A DNA stretch of 41,830 nucleotides from an uncultured Bacilli bacterium (GCA_934086815.1 CAKOIM010000010.1:1-41830); one strand, 5' to 3'; positions 21,566 to 31,230 are shown, counted from the first letter of the stretch. Numbers and translations: made by a program. The notes: a model not told the origin generated them from the sequence alone.

Positions 21566-22753
21566 ATGAAAATTTTAGCAGTTAATGCTGGTAGTTCATC
21601 ATTAAAATTTACTTTGATTGAATTACCTGAAAAAAATGTAGTTGCTAGTGGTTTATTTGAAAAAATAGGAATTGCTGGTAGCTTTTATACAATTAAATAT
21701 AATGGAGAAAAGATTAAAAGGGAAGTAGAATTAGTTGATCATTCCGTTGCTGTTTCTAAATTAATGGAAGAATTAATTGGATTAAAGATTATAAATTCTT
21801 TAGAAGAAATTGATGGCGTTGGTCATAGAATGGTTCATGGAGGTCAAGAATTTACCGAATCTGTAGTTTTAACAGAAGATGTTTTAGAAAGAGTATCTCA
21901 TTATAATGAACTTGCACCACTTCATAATCCAGCTAATATTATGGGAGTAGAAGCGTTTATGAAAGCTTTACCAAATACTATTCAAGTTGGAGTATTTGAT
22001 ACAGCATTCCATACAACAATGAAAGAAACTGAATTTATTTATCCCGTTCCATATGAATGGTATGAAAAATATGGTGTTAGAAAATATGGATTCCATGGAA
22101 CAAGTCATAGATTTATAAATAAAACTATAAGTGAATATTTAGATCGTAAAGATTTAAAAGTTATATCTTGTCATATTGGTAATGGTGGTTCAATTACAGC
22201 AATTGATTCAGGTAAAGTAGTTGATACATCAATGGGATTTACACCACTTGCTGGTATTATGATGGGAACTAGATGTGGTGATATTGATGCATCTATGTTA
22301 TCTTATGTTGCTAATAAGACTAATGAAAGTTTAGAAGAAGTTACAAATGATTTGAACAAAAAAAGTGGTCTTCTTGGTGTTAGTGGGGTAAGTAGTGATT
22401 CAAGAGATGTTGAAGAAGCTGCGGAAAATGGTAATGAACGTGCTATACTAGCTCAAGAAATATATGCTAAAAAAATTGCTAATTATATTGCAATGTATAA
22501 TAATTTATTAGGTGGTGCGGATGTTATTACATTAACTGCTGGAGTAGGTGAAAATAGTAAAACTATGCGTAAATCAATTGTTGATAAAATTGCATCTTTA
22601 GGTGTTAAAATTGATGATGAAAGAAATGATTTCCGTGGAGAATTTAGACTTATTTCAACGGATGATTCTAAAATACCTGTATATGTAGTTCCAACAGATG
22701 AAGAATTAATGATTGCTATGGATACTATGGACTTAGCTACAAAAAATAATTAA
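21566..22753 (+). CDS. ackA: Acetate kinase
   Basis: 395 residues from the ATG at 21566 (AGAGGTG upstream; an in-frame GTG at 21557 lies inside that ribosome site). ILAVNAGSSSLKF is the phosphate 1 motif; VGHRMVHGG, KYGFHGTSHRFI, CHIGNGGSITAI and FTPLAGIMMGTRCGDID are all present and intact. It interconverts acetyl phosphate and acetate with ATP, giving ATP in fermentation. No phosphotransacetylase gene is in the window. The codons are slightly less AT-rich than in neighbours, as expected for a highly expressed enzyme. Followed closely by nrnA (14-bp gap). Confidence 0.97.
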   Translation: MKILAVNAGSSSLKFTLIELPEKNVVASGLFEKIGIAGSFYTIKYNGEKIKREVELVDHSVAVSKLMEELIGLKIINSLEEIDGVGHRMVHGGQEFTESVVLTEDVLERVSHYNELAPLHNPANIMGVEAFMKALPNTIQVGVFDTAFHTTMKETEFIYPVPYEWYEKYGVRKYGFHGTSHRFINKTISEYLDRKDLKVISCHIGNGGSITAIDSGKVVDTSMGFTPLAGIMMGTRCGDIDASMLSYVANKTNESLEEVTNDLNKKSGLLGVSGVSSDSRDVEEAAENGNERAILAQEIYAKKIANYIAMYNNLLGGADVITLTAGVGENSKTMRKSIVDKIASLGVKIDDERNDFRGEFRLISTDDSKIPVYVVPTDEELMIAMDTMDLATKNN

Positions 22754-22767
22754 AGTGAGTGAAATAA

Positions 22768-23733
22768 ATGAAGGAAATGTATCGAAAAATATATAAATTA
22801 ATTAAAAAATATGATGAAATAGTACTTGCAAGACATATTAGTCCTGACCCAGATGCTATAGCTAGTCAAATTGCTTTGAGAGATGCAATTATAAGTACAT
22901 TTCCTCATAAAAAAGTTTATGCTGTTGGAGTTGGGGTTCATAAATTTAAGTACCTAGGCTCTTTGGATAAACCTGAATTAAGTGAACTTAAGAATGCTTT
23001 ATTAATTGTTTTAGATGTTCCAAACTTTTGCCGAGTAGATGGAATAGGAGGCTTAGAATATCAAGCAATATTAAAAATTGATCACCATCCGGCGGAAGAT
23101 ATTATTGGTGATATTGATTGGACGGATGATACGATGTCTAGCACTTGTGAAATGATTTCTAATTTGCTTCTTAATAGTCCTTTAAAATTAGATAAAGGTA
23201 TTGCAGAAAAACTATATATTGGAATGGTTTTTGATAGTGATAGATTTTTACTACCAAATACAAGCGCAAGAACTTTGAAAACTGCTTATGAACTTGTAAG
23301 TAAGACAGGAATTAATTTTTCTGGGCTTTATGATAATTTATATGAAAGAAAGTTGGTTGAAGAAAAATTTCATGCTTATTTAATCAATAAATTAGAGGTT
23401 AGTGAAAATAAGTTTGGGTTTGTTAATGTACCAGCGGAAGACTTAAAAAAATATGGAGTTGAAGCTACGAGTGTATCAAATCAAGTAAATAATTTTTATT
23501 ACATTAAAGAAATTATTTGTTGGATGTTTGTAGTTTATGATGAAAGAAATAATATTTATAAAGCTAATATTCGTAGTAGAGGACCTGTTATAAATCATAT
23601 AGCAAGTAAGTATAATGGTGGTGGCCATAAATATGCATCTGGATGTAGGTGTGATGATTATAAAGTGATAGAAGCTTTAGCTAAAGATTTAGATTTAGCG
23701 TGTAGAGAGTATTTAAATGAAGAAAATATCTAA
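22768..23733 (+). CDS. nrnA: DHH/DHHA1 nanoRNase/pAp phosphatase NrnA
   Basis: 321 residues. The metal-binding motifs are visible: ARHISPDPDAIAS near the N-terminus, LDVPN, KIDHHPAED (the DHH signature) and FDSDRF. The DHHA1 domain has the substrate motif NGGGHKYASGC near residue 288. NrnA degrades 2-5-nt RNAs and dephosphorylates 3'-phosphoadenosine 5'-phosphate in Bacillota. A c-di-AMP/pApA role typical of GdpP-type relatives is less likely because there are no membrane or PAS parts. Its end overlaps the start of recX by 17 bp. Confidence 0.9.
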   Translation: MKEMYRKIYKLIKKYDEIVLARHISPDPDAIASQIALRDAIISTFPHKKVYAVGVGVHKFKYLGSLDKPELSELKNALLIVLDVPNFCRVDGIGGLEYQAILKIDHHPAEDIIGDIDWTDDTMSSTCEMISNLLLNSPLKLDKGIAEKLYIGMVFDSDRFLLPNTSARTLKTAYELVSKTGINFSGLYDNLYERKLVEEKFHAYLINKLEVSENKFGFVNVPAEDLKKYGVEATSVSNQVNNFYYIKEIICWMFVVYDERNNIYKANIRSRGPVINHIASKYNGGGHKYASGCRCDDYKVIEALAKDLDLACREYLNEENI

Positions 23734-24484
23734 AATAAGAAAAAACAAAGATAAATATGAAGTAATACTTAGTGGTGGTGAATCACTAAGTTTTTATGAG
23801 CAAACAATTATTAATTATAATTTATTAAAACCAAGATCTATTGATGATAATCTTTTAAAAGAAATAATAGAATATAACAAAGTATTAGAAATTTACTATG
23901 AAGCAATTAAATTTATAAGTATTAAAATGCGTTCTAAAAAAGAAATATATTTAAAGTTTAAAAATTGTAATAAAAATTTATTAGATAAAGCAATTATTTT
24001 ACTTGAAGAAAAAGGTTATATTAATGAAGAAAAATATATTGAAGCTTATATAAATGATGCAATTAATTTGACAAAAAAAGGTCCTTTAAAAATAAAAAGA
24101 GAACTTAAAGGTTTAGATTTAAGTGATAGTTTAATAAATGAGAAAATTGATTCAATAAATAAAGATATATGGGCTAAGCGTATAAGTAAAATAATTATGA
24201 AGAAAAAGAACAATAAATATAGTGATTATATATTTAAAGAAAAATTAAGAGTTTATTTGATTAATTTGGGGTATGCTAATTATATAAACGATGAAATATT
24301 TTTAGATTTAGATAGTAATGAAAAAGATATAATAATGAAAGAATATACTAAGCAGTATAATAAATTAAGTAATAAATATAATGGGAAAGAATTAGAAAGT
24401 AAAATTAAATATAATTTATATAAAAAGGGTTATAATAAAGAATTGATAAATGAAATATTAATAAATACTAGATTAAATATGTAA
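23717..24484 (+). CDS. recX: RecX-family regulatory protein
   Basis: 255 residues, strongly basic and helical. Three RecX-type three-helix repeats can be traced: the first around FISIKMRSKKEIYLKFKN, with LLEEKGYINEEKYIEAYI; the second around KKGPLKIKRELKGLDLSD; the third toward the C-terminus with LYKKGYNKELI. RecX binds RecA and limits filament growth. The N-terminal 55 residues (KIRKNKDKYEVILSGG...) are the beta-hairpin extension seen in Bacillota RecX. recA is not in the window. The gene overlaps nrnA by 17 bp, suggesting coupled translation. Confidence 0.85.
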   Translation: MKKISKIRKNKDKYEVILSGGESLSFYEQTIINYNLLKPRSIDDNLLKEIIEYNKVLEIYYEAIKFISIKMRSKKEIYLKFKNCNKNLLDKAIILLEEKGYINEEKYIEAYINDAINLTKKGPLKIKRELKGLDLSDSLINEKIDSINKDIWAKRISKIIMKKKNNKYSDYIFKEKLRVYLINLGYANYINDEIFLDLDSNEKDIIMKEYTKQYNKLSNKYNGKELESKIKYNLYKKGYNKELINEILINTRLNM

Positions 24485-24488
24485 TTAT

Positions 24489-24497
24489 TGATATAAT
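24489..24497 (+). promoter_or_regulatory. Extended -10 promoter of the 24517 gene
   Basis: TGA-TATAAT (24489-24497) without a good -35 box (TAGATT at 17-bp spacing). The same TTGATATAAT block recurs at several other promoters in the window. It lies 19 bp before the start codon. Confidence 0.45.
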
Positions 24498-24516
24498 TTG
24501 TTTAAGTGGTGAGATT

Positions 24517-25659
24517 ATGAAAAAAATAAAATATATTGTATTGTTAATACTATTTTTGTTGTTCCCGATAAATGCTTTAGCGACTGACCAGGGAAATAAA
24601 AATTGTTATTATGAAGGTACAAGTGACTCTAATACTTACAAAATTAAATTGTCATTGTATAATATGAGAACTGAAGATACATTAGAAGTTGGTATAGAAA
24701 GTTATTATTATAAAGGGAAAAATTATGATGATAAAAATGATGTATATAAAACTGAAAAAACTAAATCTATAGTAAATTTTGATAGTTCTTTAGGAAGTAG
24801 TTTTAATTTAAAAAAACATGTTCGAAGTTTAAGAATGAAAAATGATGTTGATACGTTGCTAAAAGAAAATAATAATGATTTATGCCCTAAAAATATATAT
24901 TTAATTAAAAATACAAAAAAAAAGTATGGCTTAGTCGGAGATAAAGTTACTGAAACATTGTTTATGTTATGTAATACTAGTGATGAATGTAAAGGTGTTT
25001 CGAGTCACATAAAAAAAGTTTATTCTAATGCAGATACTATTAAAACGACGTTTACATCATCAAATGGGTATGGATACAATGGTACACCAAATAAAAAGAA
25101 AGATACTAATATAAGTGATACATATAAAAATATTCAAAATGAACAAAAAGAAATTTGCGATAAAAATAATAGCAAATATGACGAAAAAAAATGTAGTGAT
25201 TTAAAAGAACAATTAAAAGATTTGGAAGGGCAATCAACAAGTTTACCTAGTAATTCTGTAAAAGCCACTTTAGAAGCTCAAAATGAAATCAATAAAAATT
25301 TAAGTTTTTGTACCGGAAATACTTTAAGGGCTTTCCAAGCTTTAGGTTACATGATATTTATAGCTAAGGTTATTATTCCATTATTACTAATTATAATGGG
25401 AAGTATTGATTTAGCTAAAGCTGTTTTAAATAGTAATGAAAAACCTAATAAAGAAGTATTGACTAAGTTTGCTAAAAGATTAGCTGCAGCTTTAATAGTA
25501 TTTTTAATTCCATCTGTTTTAGATTTTGCTATAGGTTTAGTTGATGGTGCTAAGGATGCTATGGAAAATGAAAATACAAAAGTATCTAGCTGTACTAAAT
25601 GTTTATTTGATCCTTTAGGAAGTGAATGTAAAGCTCCGGAGAATCTTACAAATGAATAA
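24517..25659 (+). CDS. Exported protein with C-terminal two-TM Cys-rich pilin-like domain
   Basis: 380 residues. Signal peptide at 1-22 (KKIKYIVLLILFLLFPINALA, cleavage likely after NALA). Residues about 25-255 are a hydrophilic, presumably extracellular domain rich in Lys, Asp, Asn and Tyr with several cysteines; I recognise no family. Residues 265-380 repeat the whole 20934-21284 protein: a Cys, TM helices at about 275-295 and 322-342, and the tail CTKCLFDPLGSEC with the same Cys-x2-Cys-x8-Cys spacing. The paralogues flank the small protein gene and ackA-nrnA-recX. A membrane-tethered protein stabilised by disulfides is an inference. The ribosome site is GTGGTGAG and the gene ends at a terminator. 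Confidence 0.7.
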   Translation: MKKIKYIVLLILFLLFPINALATDQGNKNCYYEGTSDSNTYKIKLSLYNMRTEDTLEVGIESYYYKGKNYDDKNDVYKTEKTKSIVNFDSSLGSSFNLKKHVRSLRMKNDVDTLLKENNNDLCPKNIYLIKNTKKKYGLVGDKVTETLFMLCNTSDECKGVSSHIKKVYSNADTIKTTFTSSNGYGYNGTPNKKKDTNISDTYKNIQNEQKEICDKNNSKYDEKKCSDLKEQLKDLEGQSTSLPSNSVKATLEAQNEINKNLSFCTGNTLRAFQALGYMIFIAKVIIPLLLIIMGSIDLAKAVLNSNEKPNKEVLTKFAKRLAAALIVFLIPSVLDFAIGLVDGAKDAMENENTKVSSCTKCLFDPLGSECKAPENLTNE

Positions 25660-25686
25660 AATATCTTATTATAGGATGTTTTTTTC
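25660..25686 (+). terminator. Terminator before pcrA
   Basis: Stem AATATCTT/AGGATGTT (two G-T pairs), loop ATTAT, followed by TTTTTTT. It starts directly after the TAA. Confidence 0.7.
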
Positions 25687-25715
25687 TTTATAATGAAACT
25701 TTATAATGTTATAAT
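25687..25715 (+). promoter_or_regulatory. Candidate pcrA promoter
   Basis: TTTATA (25687-25692), 17-bp spacer, TATAAT (25710-25715). Two more TATAAT boxes (25689-25694 and 25702-25707) lie in the same stretch, so the exact start is uncertain. Confidence 0.4.
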
Positions 25716-25738
25716 TGAATAGTTAGGAAGTGTTAAAT

Positions 25739-27811
25739 ATGGACATTATTAATGGTTTAAATAAAGAACAAAAAGAGGCAGTGGAACATATTAATGGTCC
25801 ATGTTTAGTATTAGCTGGGGCTGGTTCTGGTAAAACAAAAGTATTGACTACAAGAATTGCTAATTTAATTAATAATGGAATTGATTCATATAATATTTTG
25901 GCTATAACATTTACAAATAAAGCCGCTAAAGAAATGCGTTCAAGAATTAATAATATAGTTGATGAAAATTTTGCTTTTGTTGGTACATTTCATTCTTTGG
26001 GAGTAAGAATTATTAGAGAAAATTATGAAGTTTTAGGTTTATCTAGAAACTTTACAATAATAGATGGAGACGATGCCTTAAGTATAATAAAAAAAATACT
26101 TAAAGATTTTAATTTAAATGTTAAAGATTATTCTCCTAGTTATATAAGAAATAAAATAAGTTTTATTAAAAATGAAATGTTGAGTCAAGCGGAAATAGAA
26201 AAACATTTTAATACCGACTTTGATAAAGTAGTAGTTAGGATTTACGAAGAATATTTAAATATATTAAGAAGAAATAATACTGTAGATTTTGATGATTTGC
26301 TTCTTTTACCTGTGAAATTATTTAATAATCATAAAGATATATTGGAAAAATATCAAGAAAGATATAAATATATACTAGTTGATGAATACCAAGATACTAA
26401 TGAAGTACAATATAAGTTAATTAAATTATTAGGCAAGAAGTATAAAAATGTTTTTGTAGTTGGTGATGTTAATCAAAGTATATATGGGTTTAGATGGTCT
26501 AATTATAGAAATATTTTAAATTTTGAAAAGGATTATAAAGATGCATTAATAATAACTTTAAATCAAAATTATAGAAGTACTAATACAATATTAAATGCTG
26601 CAAACTCAGTTATAAAAAATAATGAATCTAAAAAGGAAGTGCATTTATATAGTGACTTAGGAGATGGAGTTAAAATTAATTATAAAAAAGCAAGGGATGA
26701 TAAAGAAGAAATAAAATATGTTGTAAAAGAAATAAAAAAATTATTAAATGATGGTTATGATTATAAAGATATAGCTATACTTTATCGTACTAATGCTCAA
26801 GCCCGTGCTATTGAAGAGGGAATATTAAAAGAAAATTGGCCATATAAAGTTGTGGGTAGTTATTACTTTTATAAAAGAAAAGAAATTAAAGATTTAATAT
26901 GTTATTTAAGATTAATTGCTAATCCAAGTGATGATATATCTTTAAAAAGAGTTATTAATTATCCAAAAAGGGGAATAGGAAATAAATCAATTGAAGAAAT
27001 TGAACTTATAGCAAGTAGTTTAAATACAAGTATGTTTGATTGTTTAATGAAACCTAAAGAAATTGAGTTTAAAAAATTAATAGAAAATTTAAAAGAAAAG
27101 GCTAAAGATTTAGATTTAACAGAACTTATTGATGTTTTATTAGAAGATAGTGGAATAAAAAAAGAATTAGAAAATGATCCATCACTGGAAGCTCAAATTA
27201 GATTAGATAACTTAATGGAATTTAGAAGTATTACAGAAAGTTATCAAAATGATACAGGGTCAGTAAATTTAGAGGATTTTTTAGAAGATATAAGCTTAGT
27301 TGCAGATAGTGCAGATCATAGTGATAATGATAATACTATTTATTTAATGACTATACATGCTGCTAAGGGCTTAGAATTTAAAGGAGTATTTTTAATAGGT
27401 ATGGAAGAGGGCATTTTGCCACATGCCAATTCATTAGATACAAAAGAAGACTTAGAAGAAGAAAGAAGATTATGTTATGTTGCAATTACAAGAGCAAAAG
27501 AAAAGTTATTTATTACAAATGCTAAAAGAAGAATGCTTTATGGTAATATAATATCTAATATACCATCTAGATTTATAAATGAAATAGATAGTGAATTATT
27601 AAATGTTGAAGAGTCTAGTATTAATACACCATTTATATTTAATACTAATAAAATAAATGGAGATTATAATAATGGTGATATAGTTATACATAAATTATTT
27701 GGAAAAGGTGTTGTGATAAATTTTGATGAAAGATATTTAACAATTGCATTTTCTAAAAATTATGGTGTAAAAAAAGTATTAAAAAATTATGAAGGATTAA
27801 GGAGATTGTAG
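25739..27811 (+). CDS. pcrA: ATP-dependent DNA helicase PcrA (UvrD/Rep family)
   Basis: 690 residues from the ATG at 25739 (TAGGAAG 8 nt upstream; GTG at 25730 is inside the leader). Superfamily 1A motifs in order: NKEQKEAV (Q motif), GAGSGKT at 27-33, AITFTNKAAKEMR, GTFHSLG, ILVDEYQDTN, VVGDVNQSIYGFR, NYRST, YRTNAQAR, TIHAAKGLEFKGVFLIGMEEGILPH and YVAITRAKEKL. The C-terminal Tudor-like segment (GDIVIHKLFGKGVV) that contacts RNA polymerase is present. PcrA unwinds DNA 3' to 5' in repair, removes RecA and supports rolling-circle replication. Here it is followed by a nucleotidyltransferase and then ligA, against pcrA-ligA in B. subtilis. Confidence 0.97.
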   Translation: MDIINGLNKEQKEAVEHINGPCLVLAGAGSGKTKVLTTRIANLINNGIDSYNILAITFTNKAAKEMRSRINNIVDENFAFVGTFHSLGVRIIRENYEVLGLSRNFTIIDGDDALSIIKKILKDFNLNVKDYSPSYIRNKISFIKNEMLSQAEIEKHFNTDFDKVVVRIYEEYLNILRRNNTVDFDDLLLLPVKLFNNHKDILEKYQERYKYILVDEYQDTNEVQYKLIKLLGKKYKNVFVVGDVNQSIYGFRWSNYRNILNFEKDYKDALIITLNQNYRSTNTILNAANSVIKNNESKKEVHLYSDLGDGVKINYKKARDDKEEIKYVVKEIKKLLNDGYDYKDIAILYRTNAQARAIEEGILKENWPYKVVGSYYFYKRKEIKDLICYLRLIANPSDDISLKRVINYPKRGIGNKSIEEIELIASSLNTSMFDCLMKPKEIEFKKLIENLKEKAKDLDLTELIDVLLEDSGIKKELENDPSLEAQIRLDNLMEFRSITESYQNDTGSVNLEDFLEDISLVADSADHSDNDNTIYLMTIHAAKGLEFKGVFLIGMEEGILPHANSLDTKEDLEEERRLCYVAITRAKEKLFITNAKRRMLYGNIISNIPSRFINEIDSELLNVEESSINTPFIFNTNKINGDYNNGDIVIHKLFGKGVVINFDERYLTIAFSKNYGVKKVLKNYEGLRRL

Positions 27812-27813
27812 GT

Positions 27814-28701
27814 ATGAAAACATTAGTAATATTAGCAGCCGGAATGGGGTCGCGTTTTGGTGGGTTAAAACAAATAGAACCAGTCGGATTAAATGGAGAA
27901 ATACTAGCAGATTATTCTGTATATGATGCTATAAGAAATGGTTTTGATAAAGTAATATTTATTATTCAAAAAGAAAATGAAGAATATTTTAGGAAAAATA
28001 TAATTGCTAGTTACATGAATAAAATAAAAGTTGAATTAGTTTTTCAAGATTTAACAATAATTCCAAGTGATGTAAAAGTTCCTAGTGATGCTAAAAAAAC
28101 TTTAGGTACTGCCCATGCACTTTATTGTGCAAAAGAGTTTATAGATGGTGATTTTTTAATTATAAACTCTGATGATTTTTATGGTCGTGAGTCCTTTGAA
28201 TTAGCAGCAAATTTTATGAATCAAAATAAATGTGAAAATGAATATTTAAGTGTTAATTATCCGGTTTATAAAACTATGAATTATGAAAAAGTAAAAAGAG
28301 GAGTAATTATCGAAAATGATGGTTTTATTAATTTGATTATTGAATCTGAGATAAGTAAAGATAATGATAAATATATTGCCAAAAGTCTTTTTGATGATCA
28401 AGTTATTGAGATACCTAAAGATGCTTTGGTTTCTGTGAATTTTTTTGTATTTAAAAAGAGCTTTTTAGATTATTTGAGTATTGAGTTTGATAAATATATT
28501 CATAGTAAAGATTTTCTTAATAAAGAATTTATATTATCCGAAGTTTTGAAAACGGGACTTTTAGATAATGCTTTTAAAATTAAGAGTGTATTATCTAATG
28601 GAGTGTGGATAGGAATGACTTATAGGGAAGATTTAGAAAGTGTAAAGACGGATATAGAAAAATTAATAAGAAAAAAAGAATATCCAGGAAAGCTTTGGTG
28701 A
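27814..28701 (+). CDS. Sugar-phosphate nucleotidyltransferase-family protein
   Basis: 295 residues. The N-terminal LVILAAGMGSRFGGLKQ is the NTP-binding loop of GT-A-fold nucleotidyltransferases (G-x-G-x-R-F, with Lys in KQ). GTAHALYCAKEFI and FLIINSDDFYG (metal-binding DD) follow. Relatives make NDP-sugars or NDP-alcohols from NTP; the substrate here cannot be told from motifs. It stops with TGA after a Trp codon. It has an AAGGAGATT ribosome site overlapping the end of pcrA and lies 4 bp before ligA, so three genes share one transcript. There is no metabolic gene nearby to show the pathway. Confidence 0.8.
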   Translation: MKTLVILAAGMGSRFGGLKQIEPVGLNGEILADYSVYDAIRNGFDKVIFIIQKENEEYFRKNIIASYMNKIKVELVFQDLTIIPSDVKVPSDAKKTLGTAHALYCAKEFIDGDFLIINSDDFYGRESFELAANFMNQNKCENEYLSVNYPVYKTMNYEKVKRGVIIENDGFINLIIESEISKDNDKYIAKSLFDDQVIEIPKDALVSVNFFVFKKSFLDYLSIEFDKYIHSKDFLNKEFILSEVLKTGLLDNAFKIKSVLSNGVWIGMTYREDLESVKTDIEKLIRKKEYPGKLW

Positions 28702-28705
28702 AGAT

Positions 28706-30703
28706 ATGGAAAATATAGAAAAAAGAGTAAATGAGTTAACTAAAATTTTAAATGAAGCTAATTATAATTATTATGTTTTAGATAATCCGACGATTACAGA
28801 TCAAGAATTTGATAAATATTTAAGGGAACTGGAAAATATTGAACTTGAATATCCAGAGTTTGCCTATCATAATAGCCCGACGAAAAGAGTCGGCGGCGAA
28901 GTGATTGAAAAATTTCAAAAAGTAGTAAGAGATAAACCGATGCTTAGTATTCAAGATGTTTTTAGTGAAGATGAAGTAAAAGATTTTTTAGATAAAATTA
29001 AAAATGATATACATGATGCTTCATTTGTTTGTGAATATAAGATTGATGGTTTAGGTGTTTCTCTTTTATATGAAAAAGGTAAATTAGTTAGGGGAGTAAC
29101 TAGAGGAGATGGCCTAGTCGGAGAAGATATTACCCATAATGTAAGAACAATTAAATCGATTCCTTTAGCATTAAAAAGGGATGTTGATATTGAGGTTCGA
29201 GGAGAGATTTTTATGCATAAAGATACTCTCGTTAAAATAAATGAAGAAAGAGAAAAACAAGGGCTTAATAAATTACAAAATGTTCGTAATGCGGCGGCTG
29301 GTTCAATTAGACAATTAGATTCACGTGAAGTTGCAAAAAGAAATTTAGATACATTTATTTACTATTTACCTGATGCAAAAAAGTATAATATTCATTCTCA
29401 AAGTGAAGCTTTAAAGTTTATGCAGGATTTAGGTTTTAAAGTAAATAAAGATAATAAAGTCGTAAATAATATTGATGATGTTATGGATTTTATTCATGAT
29501 ATTACTAAAAAAAGAAATAATTTAAGTTACGAAATAGATGGGGTAGTAATTAAAGTTAATGATTTAAATATGCAAGAACAATTAGGACAAACCGCAAAAT
29601 ATCCTCGTTGGGCTGTTGCTTATAAGTTTCCTGCTTTAGAAGTTTTAACTAAATTAAAAGATATAATATTTACGGTTGGTAGAACGGGAAGAATTACTCC
29701 GAATGCTGTGCTTGAACCTGTAATAGTTAATGGTTCAACTATAAGAAGAGCTACACTTCATAATGAAGAATATGTAAAAAGTAAAAATTTGAAAATTGGA
29801 GATATTGTTTCAATTCGTAAAGCCGGAGATGTAATTCCGGAAGTTTGTGAAGCAAAATTTGAAAGAAGAACAGGCGAAGAAAAAGATTTTCAAATGATTT
29901 ATAATTGTCCGATGTGTAAAGAACCTTTGGTAAAAAAGGATGGTCAAGTAGATTATTATTGTGTTAATAAAAATTGTAAAAAGAGAAATATTGAAAATAT
30001 AATTCATTATGTATCGCGGGATGCAATGAATATTGAAGGACTTGGTGATGAAATAGTCGAAGAGTTATATAACTTAGGTTTTATAAAAAGTATTGTTGAT
30101 TTATATAGTTTAGAAAATAAAAAGAAAGCTATCATGGAATTTGATGGATATGGAGAAAAAAGTTTAAATAAAATTATAGATAATATAAACTTAAGTAAAA
30201 CAAGAAGCTTAGAAAGATTGTTATATGGTTTAGGAATAAAAGAAGTCGGAGTTAAGACTGCTAAAGTATTAGCAAGTAATTTTTCAAATATGGATATATT
30301 AAGTTGTGCAAGTATAGAAGAACTTCAAAATATAAAAGATATTGGTGAAATTACGGCGAAAAGTGTATATGAGTATATAAATACTCATAAAGATTTAATA
30401 AGTTCTTTAAAAGATATTGGTATAAATATGACATATTTAGGTAAACCATTAATTAATGATGAACTTATATCTGGTAAAAGGTTTGTTATAACTGGTACTA
30501 TAACTGGGTTATCTAGAAATGATATTAAAAATACTTTAGAACAATATAAAGGAATAGTAAGTGAACAGGTAAGTAAAAATACTGATATTGTTATTGTGGG
30601 TAATAATCCAGGATCAAAATATGATAAAGCATTAAAATTAAATCGTATAATTTGGGATAAAGAAAAAACATTACAAGTTTTAAATAATTTGCCAAATGCA
30701 TAA
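28706..30703 (+). CDS. ligA: NAD-dependent DNA ligase
   Basis: 665 residues, full length. Ia domain with YYVLDNPTITDQEFD (NMN binding), adenylation domain with the active Lys112 in EYKIDGLGVSLLYE, GEDITHNVRTIKSIP and EVRGEIFMH. Then the OB fold (VGRTGRITPNAVLEPV), a four-Cys zinc finger (CPMCKEPL ... YYCVNKNCKKR), helix-hairpin-helix repeats (IEGLGDEI, GIKEVGVKTAKVLA) and a C-terminal BRCT domain (GKRFVITGTITGLSRNDIKN). It seals nicks in replication and repair using NAD+. Essential in nearly all bacteria. The next gene has a promoter that begins inside the last codons of ligA. Confidence 0.98.
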   Translation: MENIEKRVNELTKILNEANYNYYVLDNPTITDQEFDKYLRELENIELEYPEFAYHNSPTKRVGGEVIEKFQKVVRDKPMLSIQDVFSEDEVKDFLDKIKNDIHDASFVCEYKIDGLGVSLLYEKGKLVRGVTRGDGLVGEDITHNVRTIKSIPLALKRDVDIEVRGEIFMHKDTLVKINEEREKQGLNKLQNVRNAAAGSIRQLDSREVAKRNLDTFIYYLPDAKKYNIHSQSEALKFMQDLGFKVNKDNKVVNNIDDVMDFIHDITKKRNNLSYEIDGVVIKVNDLNMQEQLGQTAKYPRWAVAYKFPALEVLTKLKDIIFTVGRTGRITPNAVLEPVIVNGSTIRRATLHNEEYVKSKNLKIGDIVSIRKAGDVIPEVCEAKFERRTGEEKDFQMIYNCPMCKEPLVKKDGQVDYYCVNKNCKKRNIENIIHYVSRDAMNIEGLGDEIVEELYNLGFIKSIVDLYSLENKKKAIMEFDGYGEKSLNKIIDNINLSKTRSLERLLYGLGIKEVGVKTAKVLASNFSNMDILSCASIEELQNIKDIGEITAKSVYEYINTHKDLISSLKDIGINMTYLGKPLINDELISGKRFVITGTITGLSRNDIKNTLEQYKGIVSEQVSKNTDIVIVGNNPGSKYDKALKLNRIIWDKEKTLQVLNNLPNA

Positions 30704-30717
30704 ATAGATAGTATAAT
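30689..30717 (+). promoter_or_regulatory. Promoter of the 30743-34087 genes
   Basis: TTGCCA (30689-30694, inside the ligA end), 17-bp spacer, TATAAT (30712-30717). Start expected near 30724, followed by SD GAGGTGA at 30731-30737. Confidence 0.65.
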
Positions 30718-30742
30718 TATATTACTAAACGAGGTGAAAATT

Positions 30743-31228
30743 TTGAAAAAATTAAAAGAATTATGGGGGAAAAATAAAGTATTAATTATCTTAGGAATAA
30801 TACTTCTTATATGTCTTGGGGCTATATTAGCTGTTACTTTTTCATTCTTTTTAGGGGGAAGTAAGTCAGTATATGGTAATAGATTAGATGATATAAGTAA
30901 ATATCCTATTACAGAAAATTTTAAATCAGAATATGTTGATAACTTAAAAAAAGATACGGCTATATCTAGTGTAAAAATAAATGTAAAGGGAAGAATAATT
31001 TATGTTGATATAGATTTTGTTGCTGATACTTCTTTAGTTGATGCTGAGAGTAAAGCGGCGGCTAGTTTAGCAAGTTTTAGTGAAGATATTTTAAGTTATT
31101 ATGATGTATCGTTTGTATTAAAAGCTGATGCTTCAGAAAATAGTGAAGGATTTTCTATATTGGGAGCTAAAAATGTTGCTGGTAGTGGACTTGTTTGGAA
31201 TAATAATACACCAGTAGAAAGTGAGTAA
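30743..31228 (+). CDS. Single-pass membrane protein of unknown function
   Basis: 161 residues. I use the TTG at 30743, because GAGGTGA stands at the right distance; the GTG at 30734 is inside that site. A basic N-terminus (KKLKELWGKNK) is followed by one membrane helix at about residues 14-38 (LIILGIILLICLGAILAV). The rest, probably outside the cell, has a beta-strand-rich segment (ISSVKINVKGRIIYVDIDFV) and a C-terminal LSYYDVSFVLKADASENSEG region. I recognise no family. It lies 2 bp before the GGDEF-like sensor and shares its promoter, so a joint function at the membrane is likely. Confidence 0.65.
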   Translation: MKKLKELWGKNKVLIILGIILLICLGAILAVTFSFFLGGSKSVYGNRLDDISKYPITENFKSEYVDNLKKDTAISSVKINVKGRIIYVDIDFVADTSLVDAESKAAASLASFSEDILSYYDVSFVLKADASENSEGFSILGAKNVAGSGLVWNNNTPVESE

Positions 31229-31230
31229 TA

